Source of the DNA: Tribonema minus
Lineage: Eukaryota; Sar; Xanthophyceae; Tribonematales; Tribonemataceae
DNA length: 64,000 bases
Direction: 5' to 3'
Assembly: GCA_017506865.1 (NCBI GenBank)
Contig: JAFCMP010000037.1
Coordinates: 310,001 to 374,000, forward strand
Shown: positions 28,701 through 35,660 of the stretch, one piece after another
Layout: each line of letters opens with the position of its first letter
Numbering within the stretch: the stretch's first letter is position 1
Position numbers and translations under genes: made by a program
Notes under the pieces: model-generated
Seen by the model: the letters and a program-made list of their open reading frames with translations, nothing else
Databases searched by the model: none
What the model was told of the DNA's origin: nothing

Positions 28701-31700
28701 ATCGAGCGCAGGCACAACAGCTCTGAGCATCTCAACCCATTTATCTGCACTGCACAACCTCTGTATGCGCGTGCCACAGCTGGAGGGCGCAGGCGACGGC
28801 GATGACGTCGAGGAGGGCTTCGTGCGCAGCCTGTGCTCCGCCAGCAAATGGGTGAGTGCGCCACGCGCTTGAAGTTCTGCGCGCCGTCGAGCGCTGCTGC
28901 TGAGGACAGGCCGCGCGGCGCTGAAAGCCTGCAGCAGCAGTCCCCCGCACCCCCTCTGCTGTACATTTGACGTGGCGGGCATGAGACTTGACGAGCACGT
29001 GGCTTGACAGACACACTTGCCGTGGCGCGGTGCGGGTCTCTGCGCGTCTGCGTGTTAGGGTTATCGCAGCAGCGCTCATCAGGCGCGTCAGCGCTCGCAT
29101 GGAGCGGTGCGGCCAATGGCGTTCGCTGCTGCTGCTGCCCGCCCCATCGCCAAATGCGGGCGCTGTCTCGTCTCAAACCGCCGCTGCCGGCGCCAACGGC
29201 ATGCCTGGTCAGCGAGAGCGGCGCCATGCGCAGCACGCTGCCGTCACAAACAATGCTGCGCAGTGGTGTCCATACATGTACGCATCGGCAGGTCAACGGG
29301 TAGCAGAGTGACTCACACGCGCGACTCGCACCGGTGACTTCACACCTGTGACTCACGCACCTGAGGTGTGACTCACCTCAGCACGCTGCGCAGGCCGCCA
29401 AGAGTGACTCACTCGCGTGAACTGCGACTCACACACGCGACACGCGACTCGTGACTCGCGCCGCGCAGGACGCCAAGGGCGGCAAGAGCGGCGCGACGTT
29501 CAGCAAGACGTCCGACGCGCGCTTCGTGGTCAAGTACGTCACGCGCACGGAGCTGCAGATGTTCCTGGACTGTGCGCTGCACTACTTTGAGTACCTCGCC
29601 AAGGCGTTCTTCCACAAGCTGCCCACGGTGCTGTGCAAGGTGAGCGCGCGCACGCGCTTGCGCTTACAGCGCTAATGCAGAAAGATCAGTTAGCTAACTT
29701 ATCTTCTCGCAATGAAGGTGATGTGGTATGTACTTCATGATTTCTGTTCTCCTTCATGGGTCATTTTGAAGCGTATTCACGCGTCAGCAATAACTTCATT
29801 TTTTTGGAATAATGCTGTGTAGGTCATCTTCTGGGCGCCGCCGAATGTTTCAACGCCTGGTTTGCTGCACATTTTCTGCACTGATCGCCATTGCATGGCG
29901 GTATGTAAAATGCCAATGCCTGTGCGCATAGACTAATGCGCTGCCGAAGGCATGTACACAGAGGAAAGTGTCAGATAATTCGCAGTGTTTACGGCAAAAT
30001 TGTCAGGTGTATAGGTATGCACCATTGTACATTTAACTGCAGGAATATATACTTGTGAAGCTTGGCATCCATGAAAAGCAACACCCCCCATGTGCTACCA
30101 TCACCTGAGACGCCCCCGAAGTATACAAAGATCAGACAAGCAAGCTTGAACTCAAGGGACTCTCAGGACCACGCACGAGCACTCAATTCACTGATACAAA
30201 TCAAGTTACTCAATGGACTCTCAGGACCACGAGCACTCAATTCACTGATACAAATCAAGTACTTCGAAGTACTTCAGAAAAACTTACAGTAGTTTTTGTG
30301 TTACACGACACCCTTCCGTTTCTGCGCAATGTTTAATTCCTGGAGGAATAGGGGAAAGTTTGGGGCATATCCGAATGTTCATCTTATGCGATCATTGTCA
30401 GAGCGCAAATGACTGCTTTTGCAAATACAAAACAACTGTGTTGGGCTACCAGCTGGAGCTGGCCTACCGAACACATGAGACCTTTCCATACTGAACACCC
30501 ATGCCTCGAACGCTGAAAAGCTTGCACACAGAAATCTTTCGACTGCTGTGGATATGATGGCACTATTGGACTTGTGGCCAATGACTGCAGCAGCGGCGAC
30601 CACGGTTATTGGTGGAAGGCACTTGCGGCTAACCACCCCTTGTCATTTAGAGCTCTACGATCTTTTGATTGATCTTGTGATTCGTTTCCATAAAAATTGA
30701 GGCTGTACGCAAGATGACCTAGGCGAACGAACTTTCATCTAGACCATGGTCCAGGAAAACTTATAACAAAACTACAGGTCCTCGATATTGTTGGATTATT
30801 ATTTGCTCTCACAAATTTGTAGTAACCGCAGCTTGCCAAAAAATGCTTGTTGTGATTATCCGAAAGATCAACTTTCAAAGCTCAGTTGTAAAATAAGTCC
30901 CAGAAACATGAAAAATAATTAGCAGGGTGGTTGTGTAAGCGTGAATTTGATCAAAAATTGTGGTCTTTAGAAAAATATCTCAAGTGTGGATTTGTTGCAT
31001 TTTCAAATGTTGGAGCTGGCTCTCGCCTTATGTTGGAGCTGGCTCTCGCCTTTTTTTAAAAACCAGAACAAATTGACAGCGAAATGTAATCAATGATCTA
31101 ATTCAGTAGAGTGAAAAAAACATGCTGTGAAGGCCTTGCAATCATTGCAATGAGCTCATTTAGTGGAGCGAAGAGCAACAGGCGGATTGAATCAGTCGTT
31201 GGAGGCGCGGGGCACCACAGAGAGAAAATCACATTGAGCGGAAAAATAGTGAAGAGCTCTGAGCGTTACATACATGGCGTGGTCGCTGCCCCAATCAGTT
31301 GGGCTGGGTCAAATTTGTGCTTGCCGAATGGAATTCAGTGCCGTGCAATATTTTTGTCGCCATTTAAGTTGGGCTATCTTTTGGTTGCCAAATTGTATTC
31401 GAGCACCTTGAAGCACACTTGCCGCCCTATAAAACTAGGCTGGGTCAAATGTTTTGCTTGTCGAATTGTATTCGAGTACCGTGAAGTACATTTGTCGTGC
31501 ATGCTGTTATGGGCGGCATGTACAAAGCCGCCGAAGGCGCTGCAGCGTCTGCTTCGGTTGCGCGAGCAAGGGGACAGCCCCTGTGACCAGCTGATACTTT
31601 GAAATATTGGACTTGTGTGTCTGCGCCAATCTCTCCGGCAGCACTCGCATGAAATGTGCACCGCCTCGCCTGCCGCTGAGGCAGCGGCCCGTGCCATGAT

Positions 31701-34700
31701 GCTGTGCGCCTGGGGCCTGCGGCCGCTTGGCGCAATTTTGAACACGCCCAAGAAACGCCCTTTGACATCATGAGGCGGGCAATGCCCTTTGTACATAAAA
31801 CCCCCCTCCGCCCCGCCCCTCCCTTGTGTATTTTCTTCGTGCACACGCCAGATCCGGTGCCCAACAGCACAACGAATGCGTGCGCAGTGCTGCGCTCGTT
31901 GTCGCCGGCCGTACTAGCCACCATTCGCGCCTGTGCGTAAGACCGCCAAACCTCGTCATGCCTCCTACAAGTCCATCGCGCAGACGCGTCCACTGACAAG
32001 CCCCCCCCCCCCCCCCCCTCCCCCCCCGCCCCTCCCTTCCCCGCGCGCCCTGTCAGATCATGGGCGTGTACCAGATAGGCTACCACAACAAGGCCACGGG
32101 CAAGCGCTACATGGACCAGGTTGTGGTGATGCAGAACCTGTTCCACGGCCGCAACATTGCGCGCGTCTTCGACCTCAAGGGCAGCACGCGCAGCCGCTAC
32201 GTCACCGTGGCGCCGTGTGCGCCGCCCGCCGGCGGCGGCGCCGAAGGGGTGAGTCTGAGTGTGAGTTTTTTAAGGGAGTAAAATAATGATACCTCCTTCG
32301 AAGTATTACTTAATCTGCACCCAAGCCCAAAAAGACAATAGTTTTTAAATATGAATAATTTGGAAGAGCCTGAAAGTTGCGCGGCAAACATCACTGATCT
32401 TGGTGCTTTGATTAATTGCGGGCCCTGTGGGCATTTTCCCTCAAATTGTTCATGGGCTTGGGTTGAATCTCAAAAATGTGTCGCAATTTGCCTCCACAAC
32501 TTTTTAGTTTCTTATTGCAATAATCCAACATGTGGAGTTTTGCTGATATGCCTGGTCAAAGTGCGCATTCTGGCCACCGCGATGAGGGCGCACAGCTGCG
32601 CCGCTGCACGCCAGGCCTGGTACTTTTATCGTGTACGCTTCGCAATGACGGGCCTGTGCCTGGGTCCGCTACGCAACAGTGCGGTCCGGAGTTGGCCGTC
32701 ATGGCTGTTCCGAATTGCTTGCGCTGTGACAGATCGCCGTCGCTGTTCCCTCAGTGTTACATGGCATGCGCACAGATCTGTACAATGGGGGCATCACTGC
32801 GATCTGTTGCATGCGCCACGTGACACCACTTGTCGCCTCGCTGGCGTCGCTGGCATCACCACTTGTGTGCTCTTTACCGGATGCAAACGTGCTGAACACC
32901 GGGGGCGGCGGCCCCGCTCTGTTGAGGCCCCACCCCCCTTGCCAATTCCGCAGTGGCTTCACAGAGGTGCTGATGCGACTACCCCCTCCCCCCCCCCCCC
33001 CCCCCCCGCACCTCGGCACCGTCGCATGCGCACCTGATCACCTCAGGAACCCCCCGCGCCACCCACGCTCGACAAGGAGGCGCAGCTGCTGACGGCGGTC
33101 TCCGAGACGCTTCCGCCACAGCCGCCGACGCCGCTGTCGGCGCAGACGAGCACCGGCGGCGGCGCCGCCAGCGCTGCGCGCCGCGCCGCCGACACGCCGC
33201 GTGCGCCGCAGCAGGTGTTGCTGGACGAGAACCTGATGGAGTTCACGGGCGGTCAGCCGCTGCCGCTGCTTGATCACAGCAAGGTGCGCGCGGTTCTCTG
33301 CCCGGTGCCGCGTGGCGTCGCGTCACTGTGCTCGCGTCTCAGGCGCTGCCTTGTCAGTTCGCAAAGTAGGTAGAGGTCATAGACCGCTGCTCGATCACAG
33401 CAAGGCGCGCATGGTTTTCCGCCTGGTGCCGCGCGTCGCGACACCGTGCCCGCGTCTCAGGTGCTGCCTCCCCAGGTCGCAAAGTGGGCGGAGGTCATAA
33501 ACGCGGGTCTGATCAGGGATGACACGAATGGCTATTGGATGCTGCGGAGGGTGCAGTCATTGCGTCGAACTGCGTCGTGGCGCGATGCACGCTGGCGTCT
33601 GAGATTGCTGTAGTACACGGAGTACTAGGCACACAACGTCACAGTACTTTGTTGCAGCGCTTCAGCGCTGATTACAAAATGCGCTGGCTTGTGGCAGCGC
33701 CACCTTGGGTCAAAGTAGCGCGCAGCGCTTGTCTGTACAAGAGAGTGTACATGAGCTGCTGAAGTGCTGAAAAGGTGGCCACGTGTTTTGGGCAGCCTGA
33801 AAGGGAGTTGTTGTTCTCATAGTTTCGGTGCAAGCGGTCTGCACAGGCGTGTCAGCCACCCCACCCTCCAACCTTGAGGTGGCACCGTTACATTCAGCCT
33901 AATGGAGCGGACGAACCTTCCCATTACTGCTCTGACTGTCCAACAAATCACCAGCGGTACCAGTGCGCCGCTGTTACTGTGCGCCCCCCCCTGCCCCCTG
34001 GACCTACGCTGAAAAATGATGGCGGCAGTGCCAACACGCGTCTTCCCGCTTCGGCTGCGTCGCGCCGCGCCCCGCAGGCCGTGTTCCAGACCGCCATCAT
34101 GAACGACACGCTCTTCCTGAGCCTGGTGAACGTGGTCGACTACAGCATCGTGGTGGGCCTGGACGAGGACCGCCGCGAGCTGGTCGTGGGCATCATCGAC
34201 TACATGCGCCAGTACGACATCATCAAGCGCGTAGAGCGCATGGGCAAGGTGAGCGGTTTTGGCTCGCTGCATGAGTGCCTGCGCTGCGCACGGTGTGTTT
34301 GCGGCTGCAGCGCACGCGTTGGCAGTAGCTGGGCTGACTGCGTGTTCGGGTTCACAGGCTGCGCGTGCCGCTGCGGCAGCATCGACTGTAGCGAGGGCTC
34401 AGGCGCGTTCCCACGGTGTCAACTCAGGCGCACGCACCTGACTGTACAACAAGGGTGCTTGGTGCATGCGCATGCGCATGACTGCATGCAGCATGATGCC
34501 AGAGGCATTATCGGCCAAGGCGTGCAATCTGCTCTGTCTGTGCGCGTCTGGCGCTGTCATGAGACTCTGTCTGCTCAACGTCGTACGCGCTCATTGTGGT
34601 CGCACGCGCTCATTGTGGTCGCTGGCAAACCCAGCATCGCTGTTATTGCTGAGTGGTCCCATGACTGATGCCGATGCCGCCATTGTTGCCTCCGTTCAAT

Positions 34701-35660
34701 GCTGCAGAGCGTGAGCATGGTGGTGGGCCAGGCGGAGCCCACAATTGTGCAGCCCAGCATGTACAAGGTCAGTTCTCCCCCCAATCATCAGCACAAATGT
34801 CTGGTGTCCCCGAGATCATCAGCATGAACATCCGTTGAATGAAGGTGACTTTGCTCTGTCTGCAAGTCGTGCACCAATGCTGGCATCAAACCGCAGCATC
34901 AGGGGTGAGCAGCGGCGTCGCAAAATCAATCAAGGCCAATGACTGCAGCAGCGGCGACCACGGTCATTGGTGGAAGGCACTTGCGGCTAACCATCCCTTG
35001 TCACCTAGAGCTCAACGATCTTTTGATTCGTTTTTCATCAGTGTGCGTGCGTGTACTGGCGCAGATGCAACCCACAGCGCGGCGTGCTTTGTGCCTCGAC
35101 GGACGTGCCTTGTTGATGCACCCTGCAGCTCACAAGTGCCCCCTAAGCAACGCAAATCGGGTGCTGAATGCATGGCGCTGCACGGGATGCCGCACAGCCA
35201 TGTGCCTACACACAAAAAGCAGAGCAATCGGTAGCCGCCACTGTGCCATGTCTAGCGTCTGTATGTGACCGGCAACCTTGTCACTGCAGCCTACGTGTGA
35301 TCAGCTGCTTTGGCAAAGGGTCAGCATTGGGTCGACAGCGCGGGGCCAGAACTTCAGCAGGAAATTGCATTTGAAGCACTGCAGAGCGCTGGTTGCATAC
35401 CCACGTAGACACTGCAGTTGCAGCGGTCAGCAAATTCTCTCTGACCCCCTGTTGAACACTGCCTGCACGGCGTCCCATCGCAGACGCGGTTCCAGCAGGC
35501 CATGGAGCGGTACTTCATGACCGTGCCGGACAAGTGGACGAACGTCAGCGGCGGCGCCAGCGGCGGCGGCGCCGGCGGCGCCAGCGCGGACGACAGCCGC
35601 AGCCGCAGCCGCTCGCCCGACGCTGATCGGCGCGCGGCATCGCGTGCGCACGCCACTTGA
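298..35660 (+). CDS. FAB1: FAB1/PIKfyve-type phosphatidylinositol-3-phosphate 5-kinase (5'-partial, 38 exons)
   Basis: The family phosphorylates PI3P to PI(3,5)P2 on endosome and vacuole membranes. Exons placed by AG/GT borders and conserved protein: 298-413, 896-1020, 1640-1722, 2639-2830, 3732-3850, 4638-4991, 5436-5796, 6211-6320, 7271-7457, 8031-8197, 8632-8742, 9412-9475, 10090-10224, 10421-10474, 11144-11269, 12099-12196, 13995-14055, 14658-14971, 15726-15870, 16935-17033, 17467-18255, 18896-19014, 20011-20059, 20489-20667, 21222-21581, 22186-22239, 23749-23805, 24245-24496, 25211-25745, 27221-27316, 28124-28234, 28780-28851, 29469-29639, 32057-32248, 33047-33283, 34078-34248, 34708-34767, 35484-35660. 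Every junction phase agrees and the sum is 6,702 nt (2,233 codons plus TGA). Domain order TCP-1, CCR, linker, PIPK matches Fab1. No FYVE zinc finger is in the window, so the N terminus is upstream or absent. The linker exons (13-26) are the least certain; the domain exons are secure. Confidence 0.93.
951..1310 (+). repeat. Three tandem copies of FAB1 exon 2 edge
   Basis: The last ~65 nt of exon 2 with its donor (about 957-1025) recurs at about 1082-1146 and again, more diverged, at about 1229-1300. Each copy keeps 'GTCAAGCGCGGC', 'CGCCC.TACGTCAA' or its remnant, and a terminal GGTAA donor-like site. Copies 2 and 3 lie inside intron 2 and have lost the reading frame. Confidence 0.75.
2639..3850 (+). 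CDS. FAB1: FAB1 exons 4-5: TCP-1/Cpn60-like (chaperonin) domain
   Basis: Exon 4 (2639-2830) reads ESPRMLLISGGVEFQRA, then SSLDTLLEQEERYTQ and LRPDLVLVGRAVSRAAQ. Exon 5 (3732-3850) reads DLLRKHGIALLHHVKPRL, then ERIARLVGAQILPSIEYV. These are the hallmark strings of the Fab1 chaperonin-like domain, which in known homologues binds the Vac14/Fig4 scaffold. That partner role is family knowledge, not visible here. The 0-0 phase junction at 2830/3732 joins them cleanly. The intron between carries two decayed copies of the 3' half of exon 4. Confidence 0.93.
2735..3310 (+). repeat. Three tandem copies of FAB1 exon 4 3' half
   Basis: The segment from 'CAGGAGGAGCGCTACACGCA' through the GCGCAG|GT donor occurs at 2735-2835 (real exon), 2964-3065 and 3208-3305. 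The spacings are 229 and 244 nt. Copy 2 has an in-frame TGA ('CTGGTTTGA') and copy 3 has lost two G's. Both pseudo-copies are preceded by CTA(A/G)CCCAACAG, which looks like a branch point and acceptor. Confidence 0.85.
4638..10474 (+). CDS. FAB1: FAB1 exons 6-14: conserved Cys-rich (CCR) domain
   Basis: Exon 6 gives GQLGMCGRFTAVSYPS followed by a Gly-rich insert. Exon 7 gives HTTYVLLEGCPRALGCTLVL and a helix (AFAIGAAYNLRLEVAYL). Exon 8 has the MTPYAHQSLLIT motif. Exon 9 has YYTKQDVGLGQFLLDSCF, then LKCQNVTC and DHVLRFVHATGSVSI. Exons 10-11 give IYMWSHCR, then CARMVTPMVRMSEDTW and FSFGKFLEVFYY. Exons 12-13 give CSHSLQQDHVLFFG and VARFEYERVRPYGVFM. Order, spacing and Cys/His positions follow PIKfyve (for example F-HG-G-V-I and VTP...S-DTW). 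Exon 11 ends in a GC donor (AG|GCAAGT at 8743). Exon 14 (10421-10474) is short and less certain. Confidence 0.9.
6290..6850 (+). repeat. Tandem copies of FAB1 exon 8 3' edge and donor region
   Basis: The exon 8 tail 'CCCCGCGGAGGTCAAGGGCA' plus the following intron start (GGTGCGCTGCATCTTGAAG) recurs near 6448-6500, 6605-6665 and 6790-6830, alternating with a shared 'GTCGCCGGCGCCACGGTGAC' block. The unit is roughly 155-180 nt with about four copies, increasingly diverged. Confidence 0.7.
7437..7690 (+). repeat. Three copies of FAB1 exon 9 end with telomere-like spacer
   Basis: 'CAGGCGCTGCCGGTTGACCA' plus the donor starts at 7437 (real exon), 7530 and 7631, a ~95-100-nt unit. The spacers are TTAGGG-like (GGGTTAGGATTAGGGTTAGG). 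The copies retain GGTGCGCGC donor-like sequence. Confidence 0.75.
10835..11175 (+). repeat. Four tandem copies of FAB1 exon 15 start and its acceptor
   Basis: A ~101-nt unit occurs four times. It carries the acceptor CGCGCAG (ACAG in copy 1), then 'GCCACGCTGTTTGGCGAGTT' and CAAGGCCATGTG, at about 10837, 10939, 11040 and 11141. In the first three copies the exon piece runs into TGCTGTTG or TGATGTTG. Only the fourth continues into open frame (CAGCTGGAGGCG...), so it is the used exon. Confidence 0.85.
11144..22239 (+). CDS. FAB1: FAB1 exons 15-26: variable linker between CCR and kinase
   Basis: These exons are placed by open frame, splice borders and phase continuity more than by homology. Exon 15 gives ATLFGEFKAM and exon 18 is acidic and Gly-rich. 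Exon 19 has AVYWRATYWNERLTATGRLL with a charged helix after it. Exon 21 (17467-18255, 263 codons) is largely Ala runs within a conserved-looking start (EEAVSALMNTMLERLEAQS). Exons 23-25 are Ser/Arg-, Ala- and Gly-rich. Exon 26 gives SVDVSAFEQGRPRLEPG. Linkers in Fab1 proteins are long and poorly conserved. Exons 17 (61 nt), 22 and 23 (49 nt) are the weakest calls, and alternative donors are possible at 18255 and 19014. Confidence 0.7.
11229..11800 (+). repeat. Copies of FAB1 exon 15 3' end, with embedded 18-bp satellite
   Basis: 'GTCGTGGCCAAGGAGGGGCG' plus the following donor area (real copy at about 11232) recurs near 11444, 11616 and 11768. All copies are followed by related 'CTGGAGTAG'/'TTGCCAACT' text. 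Between the first two, at about 11323-11412, lies a short satellite with unit near GACGCAACAAATTCCAGA repeated about 4-5 times. Confidence 0.7.
12150..13110 (+). repeat. Copies of FAB1 exon 16 edge, one split by a transposon
   Basis: The exon 16 end and its intron start (GCGCGCGACGCCGCG...CAGGTGCGTGCGCAGC...CGTGCTGGCAGT) recur at about 12395-12470 and 13045-13105. The downstream block GTGTGCAGTGTAGTGGTGC...GTGCACGTTG occurs at about 12270-12305 and 12962-12995. The second copy is interrupted by the 449-bp element at 12486-12934, so the duplication predates that insertion. Confidence 0.65.
12486..12934. mobile_element. MITE-like DNA transposon with TA target duplication
   Basis: A 449-bp element in FAB1 intron 16. 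Terminal inverted repeats of about 25 nt begin CAGGGGGGGTCACGATATAA at 12486 and are mirrored at 12934. TA flanks both ends (12484-12485 and 12935-12936). Subterminal GCTCTTATA(T/C) motifs recur in inverted orientation. There is no coding capacity. TA duplication and size suggest a non-autonomous Tc1/mariner-like element, but the superfamily is inferred. Confidence 0.75.
15100..15775 (+). repeat. Five copies of FAB1 exon 19 start
   Basis: The acceptor plus exon head (CAGGCGCGCGGTGTACTGGC followed by GCGCAACGTACTGGAACGAG) is the real copy at 15723. Related copies begin near 15105, 15252, 15393 and 15556. Unit length is about 145-170 nt. The spacers share 'GAGCGCTGCTGCCCC' before the acceptor and 'GGGACC(A/G)AAGCAAGGC' after. 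Similarity falls with distance upstream. Confidence 0.8.
15825..16320 (+). repeat. Four copies of FAB1 exon 19 end and its donor
   Basis: The real exon end (GCCAGGACGTCAGCCGCGCG through CACAAG|GTGCGTACG, 15825-15880) recurs at about 15990-16045, 16145-16205 and, weakly, 16268-16310. Each of the first copies is followed by the same 'TTCAATACTTCAAAGTAGAA' block. Exon 19 is therefore flanked by echoes of its own head upstream and of its own tail downstream. Confidence 0.8.
16840..16905. repeat. Interstitial telomere-like TTAGGG/CCCTAA tract
   Basis: AACCCTAAATC...CTTAGGGTTCCATTACCCCTAACCCTAACATG contains both orientations of the hexamer. Similar short tracts lie at about 3165-3205, 7500-7735, 12573-12635 and 22463-22485, all in FAB1 introns. 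Confidence 0.5.
18250..18425 (+). repeat. Two copies of the sequence at the FAB1 exon 21 donor
   Basis: The region AGCAGGTG...GCGTTGT...TTG/CCGCTGAGGGCGC...AGATCAGATG occurs at about 18252-18312 and again at about 18346-18420. The second copy includes a CGAGCAG|GTGCTG donor-like site. This leaves some doubt about which donor ends exon 21. Confidence 0.55.
20330..20432 (+). repeat. Dispersed ~105-bp intronic element, copy A
   Basis: Contains GTTGGTGGAAGGCACTTGCG, then CTTGTCACCTAGAGCTCTAC and ATCTTTTGATCCGTT. Two further copies lie in the same orientation at about 30578-30690 and 34937-35042. All three are in FAB1 introns. Copy A is the most diverged at its left end. Confidence 0.8.
21580..21785 (+). 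repeat. Two tandem copies of the intron start after FAB1 exon 25
   Basis: GTGAG...TGTGTGTGGATG(T)AGCGCAAT(T/C)(G/A)GGTCTTG(A/C)AGTAC...ATATGC(G/A)ACAGC occurs at about 21582-21680 and about 21688-21775. It is an intron-only example of the exon-edge duplication seen elsewhere in this gene. Confidence 0.65.
23155..23810 (+). repeat. Three copies of FAB1 exon 27
   Basis: The real exon 27 (GGCGACTTCATCCCCGTGTT, then CGAGGACCAGCCCACCACCA) at 23749-23805 is preceded by copies at about 23513-23573 and 23178-23230. The first of these retains acceptor CGCAGGACGGGCGACTTC but reads GTTCGAGGACCAGCCCACC then diverges at the donor. The other is more decayed. Spacer text (GCTGCTGCCCGAGGCTCTCCGC / GCTGCTTCCCTGAGGCTCTC) is also shared. 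Confidence 0.75.
23749..35660 (+). CDS. FAB1: FAB1 exons 27-38: PIPK lipid kinase domain and C terminus
   Basis: Exons 27-28 give GDFIPVFEDQPTTIIAY then SLASVEYRAQL, the standard entry to the Fab1 kinase. Exon 29 is an Ala-rich insert. Exon 31 gives CKFVCHTFWASQFEAVRR, exon 32 EEGFVRSLCSASKW, and exon 33 GGKSGATFSKTSDARFVVKY (the K of VVKY is the expected ATP-binding lysine). Exon 34 gives MGVYQIGYHN then FDLKGSTRSRY. Exons 35-36 give VLLDENLMEF, VVDYSIVVGLD and ELVVGIIDYMRQYD, with the catalytic Asp in DYS and the Mg-binding Asp in IID. Exons 37-38 give the P-TIVQPSMYK and RFQQAMERYFMTVPDKW motifs, then a Gly/Ser/Arg tail and TGA at 35658-35660. The kinase core looks intact. Confidence 0.95.
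25826..26467. repeat. Large imperfect inverted repeat in FAB1 intron 29
   Basis: The left arm 25826-26053 is matched by the reverse complement of 26240-26467. For example, GGATCCCACTCTGCAGGTGC on the left pairs with the rc of the GTGTAGAGTGGGATCC region on the right, and CACCAGCAGTGGCCTC is exact in both. The arms are about 228 nt with a 186-nt spacer. A transcript of this intron could form a long hairpin. No transposase is present. Confidence 0.75.
26755..27316 (+). repeat. Upstream echo of FAB1 exon 30 and its acceptor
   Basis: 'GTGCTGCCGCGCGCCGCTGC' plus AGGTGGCACACGGCAGCTGGCGGCGCCCGCTGCG at about 26779-26842 copies the real acceptor and exon head at about 27186-27255 (GTGCTGCCGCGCGCCGCCGC, then AGGTGGCGGACGGCAGC). 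The unit is about 405 nt. Confidence 0.7.
29300..29468 (+). repeat. Degenerate (T/C)GACTCAC cluster before FAB1 exon 33
   Basis: About ten close variants of GTGACTCAC or GCGACTC occupy the last ~160 nt of intron 32. They surround an echo of the exon 33 acceptor and head (GCGCAGGCCGCCAAGAG at about 29388). Whether the motifs have any regulatory role is unknown. Confidence 0.45.
29640..32056 (+). other. Long AT-richer FAB1 intron 33 with several small repeats
   Basis: A 2.4-kb intron that is visibly richer in A/T than its neighbours. It holds a ~50-bp direct repeat (GGACTCTCAGGACCACG...CTGATACAAATCAAG) at about 30168-30260, dispersed-element copy B at about 30578-30690, and a 24-bp repeat (GTTGGAGCTGGCTCTCGCCT) at about 31008-31053. 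It also holds a ~60-bp unit in three copies at about 31305-31500. No coding gene is supported, and part of it could be an old insertion. Confidence 0.5.
30578..30690 (+). repeat. Dispersed ~105-bp intronic element, copy B
   Basis: Begins CAATGACTGCAGCAGCGGCG and continues through TATTGGTGGAAGGCACTTGC to TCTTTTGATTGATCTTGTGA. It is nearly the same as copy C over its length apart from a short insertion near the right end. Confidence 0.8.
33255..33505 (+). repeat. Two tandem copies across the FAB1 exon 35 donor
   Basis: The sequence CCGCTGCTTGATCACAGCAA plus GGTGCGCGCGGTT...CGCGTCTCAGGCGCTGCC...CGCAAAGT (about 33262-33370) is repeated at about 33383-33490. In copy 2 the donor GGTGCGC has become GGCGCGC. 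Confidence 0.8.
34937..35042 (+). repeat. Dispersed ~105-bp intronic element, copy C
   Basis: Same element as copies A and B, here in FAB1 intron 37 (CAATGACTGCAGCAGCGGCG ... TTTTGATTCG). Confidence 0.8.

Noticed and set aside
30062-30292. Plus-strand 76-codon frame with internal duplication
   Set aside because: The repeat of ~50 nt in an AT-rich intron creates the frame; no gene signals.
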